A model generated the notes under the pieces. The model saw only the letters and a program-made list of their open reading frames with translations, made no database searches and was not told the origin of the DNA. A DNA stretch of 5,587 nt from CAYSBK01 sp964429265 (GTDB taxonomy: Bacteria; Planctomycetota; Phycisphaerae; Sedimentisphaerales; Anaerobacaceae). The translations under genes and the position numbers were made by a program. Where the stretch lies: contig CAYSBK010000155.1 of assembly GCA_964429265.1 (NCBI GenBank), positions 1 through 5,587 on the forward strand, in the 5' to 3' direction. This document shows, in pieces, positions 1-5,587 of the stretch; positions within the stretch are counted from its first letter, which is position 1; every line of letters begins with the position of its first letter.

Positions 1-91
1 CCACCAGTCCCAATGTCGGATGGCTGACCGGGATCTCGAAATAGGTGCGGGGCGACCGCCCGACCCGCTCTCTTAGTTTGTCAAAGACCAA
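1..91 (-). CDS. Possible 5' end of a divergent unrecognised gene (partial)
   Basis: On the minus strand a reading frame stays open from a TTG at 91-89 to the left edge, giving about 30 residues that begin MVFDKLRERVGRSPRTYFEI and continue PVSHPTLGLV. I do not recognise a family. Support is modest. About 72% of third codon positions are G or C, as in the neighbouring genes. An AAGG lies just upstream of the TTG, and a promoter-like pair facing this way lies at 130-158. No ATG is available in this frame, because an in-frame TAG lies shortly upstream. Only about 30 codons are visible, so chance openness in GC-rich DNA cannot be excluded. The two plus-strand frames tested here hit stops within 25 codons and look no better. 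Confidence 0.3.
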   Translation of the reverse strand, partial: MVFDKLRERVGRSPRTYFEIPVSHPTLGLV

Positions 92-129
92 CCAACCTTG
101 GAAGCATTTCCCGTTGCCCTACATATACT

Positions 130-158
130 ACTATACGGACGTTGTGGTTTTCCGGCAA
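130..158 (-). promoter_or_regulatory. Candidate sigma70-type promoter facing left
   Basis: Read on the minus strand, TTGCCG (158-153, 4 of 6 matches to TTGACA) is followed after 17 bases by TATAGT (135-130, 5 of 6 matches to TATAAT). Transcription would start near 123, about 30 bases before the TTG start candidate at 91. The -35 box lies inside the first copy of a tandem 10-mer (149-158), so binding of a regulator there would affect it directly. This is a consensus match only. Confidence 0.33.
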
Positions 159-173
159 GACAATTTCCGGGAA
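149..173. repeat. Tandem 10-mer TTTCCGGSAA, possible operator
   Basis: TTTCCGGCAA (149-158) and TTTCCGGGAA (164-173) are 9 of 10 identical and start 15 bases apart. Each unit is itself nearly palindromic (TTCC/GGAA-like), as expected of a dimeric regulator's half-sites or a small operator. The first copy overlaps the -35 box of the leftward promoter candidate. The pair sits roughly 85-110 bases upstream of the predicted rightward transcription start. Position and repetition suggest a regulatory site, but no regulator is encoded in the window and no family can be named. Confidence 0.35.
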
Positions 174-223
174 TAACTACGCTCAGGGCAGCAAGATTGT
201 CGCATCCCGGTGGGGCGGTGTCC

Positions 224-251
224 TTTACGGTGGTCGGGGAATCGCTATACT
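224..251 (+). promoter_or_regulatory. Candidate sigma70-type promoter for the + strand operon
   Basis: TTTACG (224-229, 4 of 6 matches to the -35 consensus) and TATACT (246-251, 5 of 6 matches to the -10 consensus) are separated by 16 bases. Transcription would begin near 258, leaving a leader of about 40 bases before the glycosidase ATG at 297. A second TATACT at 124-129 lacks a well-spaced -35 box. Of the possibilities upstream of the operon this pair is the best match, but it rests on consensus similarity alone. Confidence 0.42.
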
Positions 252-296
252 GTCGTTATCGCCGCCGAGGTTTGAGAAATAATACAGGGCGCTATT

Positions 297-1850
297 ATGA
301 CGAGAAAACTGTACTTGTTCGTGCTGTCGGGGTTGTTGTCGGCTGGGTTTGCAGGCGGGGCCCGCGCCGCAGCGCAGAAGGGGATGTTTGTTCTGCGGGC
401 AAAGGATTTCGAGCACCACGTGAAGTTTTTCAACACGATGGAGCCGGAGAACATCGTCAATCACATCCCCAACGCTCGGTCGTGGGACTGGATGAAAAAA
501 AATGTGCCGTTTTTCGACTGTCCGGACAAGGCGTTTGAAGAGATTTACTATTTCAGGTGGTGGACTTTCCGCAAGCATATCAAGAAGACGCCGGATGGCT
601 TCGTCCTCACCGAGTTTCTGGACAGGGTCGGTCATTCCGGCAAGTACAACACGATAAGCTGCGCGGTCGGCCATCACATTTACGAGGGGAGCTGGCTGGC
701 GGACAAGCGCTACATCGACCAGTATGCGTTGTTCTGGTACCGCGGGAACAACGGCGGCCTGCAGCCGCACTTTCACAAGTACAGCAACTGGGCGACGTAC
801 GCGCTGTATCGCAGGTACCTGGTGAACCAGGATAAGGCATTTCTCGTCGGGTTGCTGGAGGATTTCATCAGGGACTACCAGGCCTGGCGAAAAGAAAAGG
901 AGTTGCCCAACGGGCTGTTCTGGCAGTACGACGTCTGGGACGGTATGGAAGAGTCGATCAGCGGCTCGCGGCACGTCAAGAACATCAGGCCGCCGCTGAA
1001 CAGCTATATGTATGCAAACGCCGTCGCCATCGCGGAGGTCGCCAGGCTGGCCGGCAAGAAGTCCATTGCGCAGGAATATGCCCGGCACGCGGCCAGGTTG
1101 AAGGAAACGTACCAGAAGCTGGCGTGGAACGAGAAGGCGAACTTCTTCGAGGTGCTCGGTCCCGACGGCAAGCCGGCCGAGGTACGGGAGGAGATAGGGT
1201 TCATCCCGTGGTATTTCAATATGCCGGATGCCGGTTACGAGTCGGCGTGGCGACAATTAACGGATCCGCAGGGTTTCAGTGCGCCAATGGGGATCACCAC
1301 GGCCGAGCGGCGCCACCCGCAGTTCAGGACGCACGGGGTGGGAACCTGCGAGTGGGACGGGGCGGTCTGGCCTTATGCCACCAGCCAGACGCTCGTGGCG
1401 ACGGCCAACCTGCTCAGGAACTACAGGCAGGATTACGTGACCAGGCAGGACTACTTCAACGAGCTTCTGAAGTATGCCCGGTCGCACCGGTACAAGGGAA
1501 AACCCTACATCGGGGAATATCTCGACGAGAAGACGGGCAAGTGGCTGACGCCCGATTCCAATCGCAGCAGGTATTACAATCATTCGACGTTTTGTGATCT
1601 TGTGATCACGGGCCTGGTCGGACTTGTTCCCAGGGACGACGATACGCTGGAGGTGTATCCGCTGATACCCCCCGATGCGTGGGACTGGTTCTGCCTCGAC
1701 AACGTGCATTATCACGGCAGGACGATTACAATCCTGTGGGACCGGACGGGCCGGCGGTACGGCAAAGGTAAAGGCTTTGCGGTGTTTGCCGACGGCAGCG
1801 AGCTTGCAAGGCGCGACGGGATCGAGCGCGTAACGGCGGGGCTTCGGTGA
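297..1850 (+). CDS. Exported MGH1-like / GH63-like glycoside hydrolase
   Basis: Predicted 517-residue exported glycosidase of the (alpha/alpha)6-barrel type related to trehalase, GH63 and mannosylglycerate hydrolase. The substrate cannot be read from sequence. Residues 1-25 form a signal peptide: MTRK, a hydrophobic core, then an Ala-rich AGGARAAA cleavage region. The body has a family-like block RWWTFRKHIKKTPDGF (87-102) and the segment WDGMEESISGS (214-224), where E218 falls at the usual general-acid site. CEWDGAVWPYATSQ (351-364) resembles the trehalase QWD signature. GEYLDEKTGKW (406-416) makes E407 a candidate base, and YNHSTFCDLVITGLVGLVPR (427-446) follows. The C-terminus (about 447-500) looks like the small beta domain that closes such proteins. 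AGGG at 286-289 is a weak ribosome site 7 bases from the ATG. It is the first gene of the apparent operon. The fold assignment is firm; residue roles are inferred from remembered family patterns. Confidence 0.88.
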   Translation: MTRKLYLFVLSGLLSAGFAGGARAAAQKGMFVLRAKDFEHHVKFFNTMEPENIVNHIPNARSWDWMKKNVPFFDCPDKAFEEIYYFRWWTFRKHIKKTPDGFVLTEFLDRVGHSGKYNTISCAVGHHIYEGSWLADKRYIDQYALFWYRGNNGGLQPHFHKYSNWATYALYRRYLVNQDKAFLVGLLEDFIRDYQAWRKEKELPNGLFWQYDVWDGMEESISGSRHVKNIRPPLNSYMYANAVAIAEVARLAGKKSIAQEYARHAARLKETYQKLAWNEKANFFEVLGPDGKPAEVREEIGFIPWYFNMPDAGYESAWRQLTDPQGFSAPMGITTAERRHPQFRTHGVGTCEWDGAVWPYATSQTLVATANLLRNYRQDYVTRQDYFNELLKYARSHRYKGKPYIGEYLDEKTGKWLTPDSNRSRYYNHSTFCDLVITGLVGLVPRDDDTLEVYPLIPPDAWDWFCLDNVHYHGRTITILWDRTGRRYGKGKGFAVFADGSELARRDGIERVTAGLR

Positions 1851-1889
1851 TGTGCCGCAGCGATACCGCAGGGGCGGCCAGAGAAGAAG

Positions 1890-2186
1890 ATGGAAAGACT
1901 GAAACTGTTGTGTGATTATTTTCCGACGGCGGTTTTCACAGGCTCGGCACTGGTGTTCATCAGCGAGGACTGGCGGGTCGAGTTGACCGAGCACAAGGAT
2001 ACGGACTTCAGCAGCGACGAAGATCGGCCTTCGATTATCCGCGTGAAGATATTCAAGAAGACCCTGAACGGCCAATTGCTGCCGGGTCACCACGAGGATT
2101 TTCGCATCGCCTCGCTGGGCGAACTGGCCGAGCAAATCGAAAAATACATTCAAATGGCCATCAGAACGAACATCCGCGAACAATGA
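1890..2186 (+). CDS. Small hypothetical protein, 98 residues
   Basis: I do not recognise a family. The protein begins MERLKLLCDYFP and has no signal peptide or membrane helix, so it is probably cytoplasmic. It looks like a mixed alpha/beta domain: beta-type stretches near 21-32 and 49-57, an acidic linker (TDFSSDEDRP, 38-47), a His-His-Glu-Asp run (67-70) and an amphipathic helix near 76-92 (LGELAEQIEKYIQMA). A purine-rich GAGAAG (1881-1886) just before the ATG may serve for ribosome binding. The gene lies 39 bases after the glycosidase and 22 bases before the YggU gene. It is in the same frame as the glycosidase, separated only by that gene's TGA and 13 sense codons. Its position and coding-like composition support a real gene. 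Confidence 0.7.
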   Translation: MERLKLLCDYFPTAVFTGSALVFISEDWRVELTEHKDTDFSSDEDRPSIIRVKIFKKTLNGQLLPGHHEDFRIASLGELAEQIEKYIQMAIRTNIREQ

Positions 2187-2208
2187 CCGCGGCAGTGCTT
2201 GCAACAAG

Positions 2209-2517
2209 ATGGAGGACTTGAAGATTCGAGAGGACGGTTCGGCAGTGGTATTTACCGCGAAGATCGTTCCCGGCAGCAGCAGAACGGCCATTGCGGGATT
2301 GCTCGACGGTATGCTGAAAGTCAGGGTCGCGGCGCCTGCGGAAAAGGGCAAGGCGAACCGCTGCCTTCAGCGATTGCTGGCTCGCGAACTCGGGGTCAGG
2401 ACAAGGGATGTCGGGATAATCTCAGGTCTGAGCAGTCCCGTAAAACAGGTGCGGATAACGGGGCTTTCGGCCCGGAAGCTCGTGCAGAAGCTGCAAGGCG
2501 AACGAGGCGACCAATGA
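2209..2517 (+). CDS. yggU: YggU / DUF167 (UPF0235) family protein
   Basis: A 102-residue protein of the DUF167 family, represented by E. coli YggU and human C15orf40. The biochemical role is not established. Family hallmarks appear in order: VVFTAKIVPGSSRTAIAG (13-30), LKVRVAAPAEKGKAN (36-50), which is the most characteristic block (usually A-P-P-x-x-G-K-A-N; here APAEKGKAN), then ISGLSSPVKQVRI (71-83), matching the usual SG-x-x-S-x-x-K pattern. The length is normal for the family and there is no export signal. The ATG at 2209 gives the expected short N-terminus, but no strong ribosome site precedes it, so translation may be coupled to the gene 22 bases upstream. The TGA stop overlaps the ATG of the transporter gene (ATGA, 2514-2517). 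Family assignment is secure. Confidence 0.92.
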   Translation: MEDLKIREDGSAVVFTAKIVPGSSRTAIAGLLDGMLKVRVAAPAEKGKANRCLQRLLARELGVRTRDVGIISGLSSPVKQVRITGLSARKLVQKLQGERGDQ

Positions 2518-3956
2518 GCAACCGGGCGGACCCAGACCTTGCTAACCCTGCGGTTGACGAGACCTCGCTGGGCTATATGTTCAGGCTGGCCGGGCCGATG
2601 GTCGTCACCACCATCTCCTTTACGATTATGCAGTTCGTGGACCGGTTTATGGTGTCCCGGCTGGGTACGGAGGCGCTGGCGGCGATTCTGCCTGCATCAA
2701 TGACCAGCTTTCTTCCGGGCAGCTTCGCCATAGGCGTCAGCGTCGGCATCGCCACGTTTGTAAGCCAGAGCCTGGGCAGGGGTCGCAAGCAGGATTGTTC
2801 GAGTTACTGCTGGCAGGCAATCTATATGGGTCTGGCGTACTTTCTGGTGGTGCTTGCGGTTATGTGGCCGACGGCACCGGCTTTGTTTCGCTGGATGGGT
2901 TACGAGCCGGAAATCGTGCGGCTCGAGGTGACATACCTTCGGATTACACTTTATGCGCAGTTGGCGGCGGTGTTCATATGGTCGAGCGGCCAGTTCTTTC
3001 TGGGTATTCATCGGCCGATTATCGTGATGTATGCGGCGCTGTGCGCGCAGGTGGTCAACGTGGCGGTGAACTACGTTCTGATCTTCGGCAAGTTCGGGTT
3101 TCCCGAGATGGGCATCGCGGGGGCGGCGTGGGGAACGTTTATCGGAATCGTAGTCGGGGCGGCGCTGAGGTTCGCTGCGTTCTTGGGCCCGGCCATAAAT
3201 GCGGAGTTTCACAGCAGGGCCAGCCTGAAGGTTGACGTGTCCAAGATGGCGGGGTTACTGAAAGTGGGTTTTCCGGCGGGTTTGGAACTTATGATAAACG
3301 TCGCTTTCTGGGGGGTGATTCTGCTGGCGTTGGTGGGGCGGTTCGGCAAGGAGGCTTCGGCGGCGACCAGCGCGGTGTTCGCCTGCACGAGTATATCGGT
3401 TATGCCGGTCGTGGGGCTGCGGGCTGCGCTGACGGCGGCGGTGGGAAAGACCATCGGGGCCGGCAGAAAAGACCTGGCGGTCAGGCAGACACGGTTGTGT
3501 CTGCGGGTGGCGGTGATCTATATGGGGCTTATCGGGCTGTGCTTTTTCCTTTTCAGAAACGGCATAATGACGGCCTGGGCGTCGGACGATAAAGCCGTCG
3601 AGCAGAAGGTGATACGGATAGGCTCGCAGTTGTTGATACTGGCGGCGGTTTACCAGGTCTTTCACGCCGCCAGGATCATTTACAGCGGCGTGCTGCGCGG
3701 CGCCGGGGACACGGTGTGGCTGGCGGTGGTGTCGGCCCTTGCGGCGGTGGGGATACTCGGGCTTGGAGGCGTCGGTTTCGTCGTCTTCCTGCCGGAGTTG
3801 GGAGCGCTTGGGCCGTGGACCGCGGCTACGTTGTCGGTGATGGTGGTCGGCGTTGCAAACTGGCTGCGATTCAGAAGCAACAAGTGGAAACGGATCGAGC
3901 TTTTCAAGCGGCACCCCGGCCCGGCCGCGCTCGAAGATGAAACGGCCGTCGAGTAG
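2514..3956 (+). CDS. MATE-family cation-coupled efflux transporter (NorM-like)
   Basis: A 480-residue inner-membrane exporter of the MATE family, with about 12 predicted helices (near 20-42, 55-82, 103-122, 142-163, 168-190, 198-224, 258-277, 282-312, 330-349, 366-390, 401-425 and 432-453). Hallmarks are FVDRFMVSRLG (41-51, with D43 at the conserved helix-1 Asp), GVSVGIATFVSQSLGRGR (74-91), GIAGAAWGT (200-208), the second-half equivalent TAAVGKTIGAGRKD (307-320) and GVLRGAGDT (392-400). These proteins export drugs or metabolites using Na+ or H+; the substrate is unknown here. Helices 7 and 10 appear to carry N262 and H384 where NorM has Glu and Asp. The ATG at 2514 is chosen because GAGG (2504-2507) precedes it by 6 bases, it overlaps the YggU stop as ATGA, and helix 1 then begins at the usual place. 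The open frame further upstream is an out-of-frame shadow of YggU. Confidence 0.95.
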   Translation: MSNRADPDLANPAVDETSLGYMFRLAGPMVVTTISFTIMQFVDRFMVSRLGTEALAAILPASMTSFLPGSFAIGVSVGIATFVSQSLGRGRKQDCSSYCWQAIYMGLAYFLVVLAVMWPTAPALFRWMGYEPEIVRLEVTYLRITLYAQLAAVFIWSSGQFFLGIHRPIIVMYAALCAQVVNVAVNYVLIFGKFGFPEMGIAGAAWGTFIGIVVGAALRFAAFLGPAINAEFHSRASLKVDVSKMAGLLKVGFPAGLELMINVAFWGVILLALVGRFGKEASAATSAVFACTSISVMPVVGLRAALTAAVGKTIGAGRKDLAVRQTRLCLRVAVIYMGLIGLCFFLFRNGIMTAWASDDKAVEQKVIRIGSQLLILAAVYQVFHAARIIYSGVLRGAGDTVWLAVVSALAAVGILGLGGVGFVVFLPELGALGPWTAATLSVMVVGVANWLRFRSNKWKRIELFKRHPGPAALEDETAVE

Positions 3957-3959
3957 CAC

Positions 3960-4017
3960 AAGAGCAGGTTTTGAAGCGTATATGCAATCGTGGCCCTACA
4001 AACGCGATAAGAGCAGG
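3960..4017 (+). repeat. 9-bp direct repeat AAGAGCAGG in the gap before the TPR gene
   Basis: AAGAGCAGG occurs at 3960-3968, just after the transporter stop, and again at 4009-4017, where it forms the left part of the AGGAAG ribosome site of the TPR gene. The copies are 49 bases apart. This may be a small duplication or chance. The 69-base gap between the genes holds no clear promoter and no hairpin with a T-run. Confidence 0.3.
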
Positions 4018-4029
4018 AAGAAGATATGA
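3982..4029 (+). CDS. Possible 15-codon leader ORF overlapping the TPR gene start
   Basis: A short frame starting at ATG 3982 encodes MQSWPYKRDKSRKKI, a strongly basic peptide, and ends with TGA 4027-4029, which overlaps the ATG of the next gene (ATGA). GAAG (3973-3976) lies 5 bases upstream as a weak ribosome site. The ribosome site of the TPR gene lies inside this frame, so its translation could influence the TPR gene by coupling or occlusion. The region is purine-rich, and a 15-codon frame can easily arise by chance, so this is only a candidate. Confidence 0.18.
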   Translation: MQSWPYKRDKSRKKI

Positions 4030-5587
4030 AAAAAACGTTTTTGCCCCTGTTGATAGTCGTCTGGCTTGTCCCGGCTGCAGCGGTTGGGGCCGACAGAGAG
4101 CCGCTGGCGAACGCGGAGCTTGAGGGCGTTTACGCCAACTCGCTGGATCAGGTGCTCAGGCTCGATCCCGAGCAGATCGACCTTGGCGTGGCGGCGCTGA
4201 TTGTCAGCGAACAGTGGAGCGATGTGGTAGCGGGCCGCAGGTACCTTGCCCGGCTGGATGAAATGGCTTACGACATTCTTGACCGGCTCCAGCGCCGGCG
4301 GTTGCCGGTCGATTTTCACGCGGTGGCGGTGATAAACGAATATCTGTTCGGTACCGAGGGTTATACGTCTGTGGCCGAGGCGTCGGACCCGGGCGATTTG
4401 TTCCTGCATACCGTTATGGATAAGAAGCGAGGTTACTGCCTGAGTCTTTCGATGTTGTACCTGTGCCTTGCCGAGAGGCTGGGGTTGCCGTTGTACGGGG
4501 TGGTGGTGCCGGGTCACTTCTTCGTCCGTTATGACGACGGGCGGGTTCGCTTCAACATCGAAACGACCAGCCGCGGCGCAAGCGCCGACGACGAACACTA
4601 TATCAGGAAATTCAACGTGCCGCGGAACGGCCGGGGCGGGCTGTATATGAAGAACCTGAACAAGCTGCAGACGCTGGGGTGTTTGTTTAACAATCTCGGC
4701 AACGTTTACAACGACGTTGGCGAGACCGAAACAGCGCAGGAAATTCTCGAGGCGGCGGTCGAGATAAACCCCGCGCTGGCCGAGGCCAGGATGAATCTCG
4801 GCAATATTTATTTGAGCACCGGGCGTGTGTCCGATGCAATCGTCCAGTACACCGCGGCTCTGAAGGTCAACCCCAATGACGCCAAGAGCCACCTGAACCT
4901 GGGCAATGCCTATGGCCAGCGTGGCTGGCTGTCGGATGCGATAGCCGAGTACACGGCGGCTATGAAGCTGGATGCGAATATCATCGACAGCTACAAGAAC
5001 CTTGCGTCCGTTTACGTTAAGCAGGGCAAGTACCACAGTGCCCTCGCCCAACTGAAACGGGCCGCGGAGATAGCGCCCGAAGATGCGACCGTGTTTAGCC
5101 GGCTGGGCGACGTGTATATGCGAATGGGCGACTACTCGCGGGCGGTGTCGCTGCACGAAAAAGCGCTGAAGCTCAAGCCCGAACTGGCCGAGGCGTACCA
5201 CGGCCTGGGATTGTGCTATAACAGGCTCGGCTTGCCCGACAAGGAAATCGCAGCGTACATCAAGGCGCTGTCGATAAAGCCCGACTTCGTCGCGGCGCTG
5301 GTCAATCTCGGCAACGCCTACGTGGCGAAGCACAAGTATGACCAGGCGATAGAGCAGTACCGAAAGGCCCTGGAGCTTCGGCCTGATGACGCGATGATTT
5401 ACTACAACTTCGCCACGGCCTACTCGAATATGGGTGATTACGCGCGGGCGGTTCAGCATTACGACAAAGCCGCGGCGCTGGACCCGAAGCTCGGCGACGC
5501 CCACCACGGCCTGGCGTACGGCTACTACAGGCTCGGCAAGTACGAATTGGCGCTGAAGCATGCGAAACAGGCCGAAAAGCTCGGCAC
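4026..5587 (+). CDS. Exported SirB1-like transglutaminase domain plus TPR repeats (3' end beyond window)
   Basis: 520 residues are visible and the frame is still open at the edge. MKKTFLPLLIVVWLVPAAAV then GA (1-22) is a signal peptide, probably cut before DREP, so the protein acts outside the cytoplasm. Residues about 28-200 match the SirB1-type transglutaminase-like domain: an N-terminal helical part (IDLGVAALIVSEQW, 51-64), RGYCLSLSMLYLCLAERLG (135-153) with nucleophile-position C138, VVPGHFFVR (160-168) with H164, and RFNIETTSRG (175-184), where E179 or N177 may complete a triad. Nine TPR units follow from about 217, exactly 34 residues apart. Such domains are cysteine-protease-like folds; substrate and activity are unknown, and the TPRs would bind partners. 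AGGAAG (4015-4020) is a good ribosome site 5 bases before the ATG. It lies 69 bases downstream of the transporter, probably in the same operon. Confidence 0.9.
   Translation, partial: MKKTFLPLLIVVWLVPAAAVGADREPLANAELEGVYANSLDQVLRLDPEQIDLGVAALIVSEQWSDVVAGRRYLARLDEMAYDILDRLQRRRLPVDFHAVAVINEYLFGTEGYTSVAEASDPGDLFLHTVMDKKRGYCLSLSMLYLCLAERLGLPLYGVVVPGHFFVRYDDGRVRFNIETTSRGASADDEHYIRKFNVPRNGRGGLYMKNLNKLQTLGCLFNNLGNVYNDVGETETAQEILEAAVEINPALAEARMNLGNIYLSTGRVSDAIVQYTAALKVNPNDAKSHLNLGNAYGQRGWLSDAIAEYTAAMKLDANIIDSYKNLASVYVKQGKYHSALAQLKRAAEIAPEDATVFSRLGDVYMRMGDYSRAVSLHEKALKLKPELAEAYHGLGLCYNRLGLPDKEIAAYIKALSIKPDFVAALVNLGNAYVAKHKYDQAIEQYRKALELRPDDAMIYYNFATAYSNMGDYARAVQHYDKAAALDPKLGDAHHGLAYGYYRLGKYELALKHAKQAEKLG
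4674..5587 (+). repeat. Array of at least nine in-register 34-residue TPR units
   Basis: Within the preceding protein, the LG(N/D) consensus position recurs at residues 224, 258, 292, 326, 360, 394, 428, 462 and 496, always 34 apart with no insertion. Most units end with a helix B pattern and a Pro turn such as LKVNPND (279-285) or LELRPDD (449-455). The last unit is cut by the window edge, so more may follow. Units near 258, 292 and 428 share similar DNA (for example CTCGGCAA), consistent with expansion by duplication, but the copies have diverged. Confidence 0.9.

Noticed and set aside
44..75. GC-rich inverted repeat (CGGGGC/GCCCG) as a terminator
   Set aside because: The stem is about 5 base pairs with a mismatch or bulge, and the following sequence has no run of T residues.
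124..136. Second TATACT and repeated TATAC as an additional rightward promoter
   Set aside because: The nearest -35-like TTGGAA (98-103) is 20 bases away, longer than usual. The TATACT at 246-251 has a better-spaced partner and lies closer to the gene.
98..538. A + strand frame of 146 residues overlapping the glycosidase start
   Set aside because: It needs a TTG start, runs out of frame through the signal-peptide region of the glycosidase, and has a Cys/Arg/Gly-rich composition typical of a shadow.
225..2351. Two long minus-strand frames (225-1256 and 1257-2351) opposite the glycosidase gene and its downstream neighbours
   Set aside because: They are codon-aligned with the glycosidase gene, so stops would require TTA, CTA or TCA codons on the + strand, which are rare in this GC-rich gene. 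The only one in the glycosidase is the TTA at 1257-1259. The translations match no recognisable family.
2199..2513. Extension of the transporter frame upstream to 2199
   Set aside because: The extra 105 residues are Gly/Arg/Gln-rich and overlap the clear YggU gene in another frame. The ATG at 2514 has a ribosome site and an ATGA overlap, and puts helix 1 at the usual distance.
3957..4025. A separate promoter or terminator between the transporter and TPR genes
   Set aside because: TTGAAG (3971-3976) has only a weak -10 partner at a 19-base spacing, and there is no hairpin with a T-run. The gap is compatible with continued transcription from upstream.
3996..5561. A 521-codon minus-strand frame opposite the TPR gene
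   Set aside because: It is also codon-aligned with the sense gene and arises from avoidance of TTA, CTA and TCA codons. The sense frame has a signal peptide, a transglutaminase motif and nine regular TPRs, so the antisense frame is a shadow.

Overview
The window is a GC-rich bacterial segment. Five genes run in the same direction on the + strand, and there is probably the start of a divergent gene at the left edge. The best-matching source is a Planctomycetota-type bacterium (Phycisphaerae or a relative), with Lentisphaerota or Bacteroidota less likely. This is an inference from the style of the exported glycosidase and the transglutaminase/TPR protein, not from a marker gene. No tRNA, rRNA, CRISPR array, insertion sequence or convincing rho-independent terminator is visible.

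Layout. Positions 1-91 (- strand) may hold the 5' end of an unrecognised gene with a TTG start. Positions 92-296 form a possible divergent control region. It contains a minus-strand promoter candidate, a tandem TTTCCGGSAA repeat that overlaps its -35 box, and a plus-strand promoter candidate (TTTACG-N16-TATACT) facing the main operon. At 297-1850 lies an exported (alpha/alpha)6-barrel glycoside hydrolase of the MGH1-like/GH63-like type. It is followed by a 98-residue protein I do not recognise (1890-2186), a YggU/DUF167 family protein (2209-2517), a 12-helix MATE-family transporter (2514-3956) and, after a 69-base gap, an exported SirB1-type transglutaminase-like protein with at least nine TPR repeats (4026 to beyond the right edge).

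How the genes fit together. The spacings are 39, 22, -4 and 69 bases and no terminator separates the genes, so they are probably transcribed together. YggU and the transporter share an ATGA stop/start and are almost certainly translationally coupled. Two products (glycosidase and transglutaminase/TPR) carry signal peptides and one is an inner-membrane transporter, which gives the cluster a cell-envelope flavour. However, YggU and the 98-residue protein look cytoplasmic, and I see no direct evidence for a single pathway. The cluster may simply be a mixed operon.

The points most worth a second look are: the transglutaminase/TPR architecture with an intact Cys-His pair; the transporter's apparent loss of two of the three acidic residues typical of NorM-type MATE proteins; the tandem 10-mer in the divergent control region; and a 15-codon ORF whose stop overlaps the start of the TPR gene. 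I do not see a clearly new defence or mobile system here.
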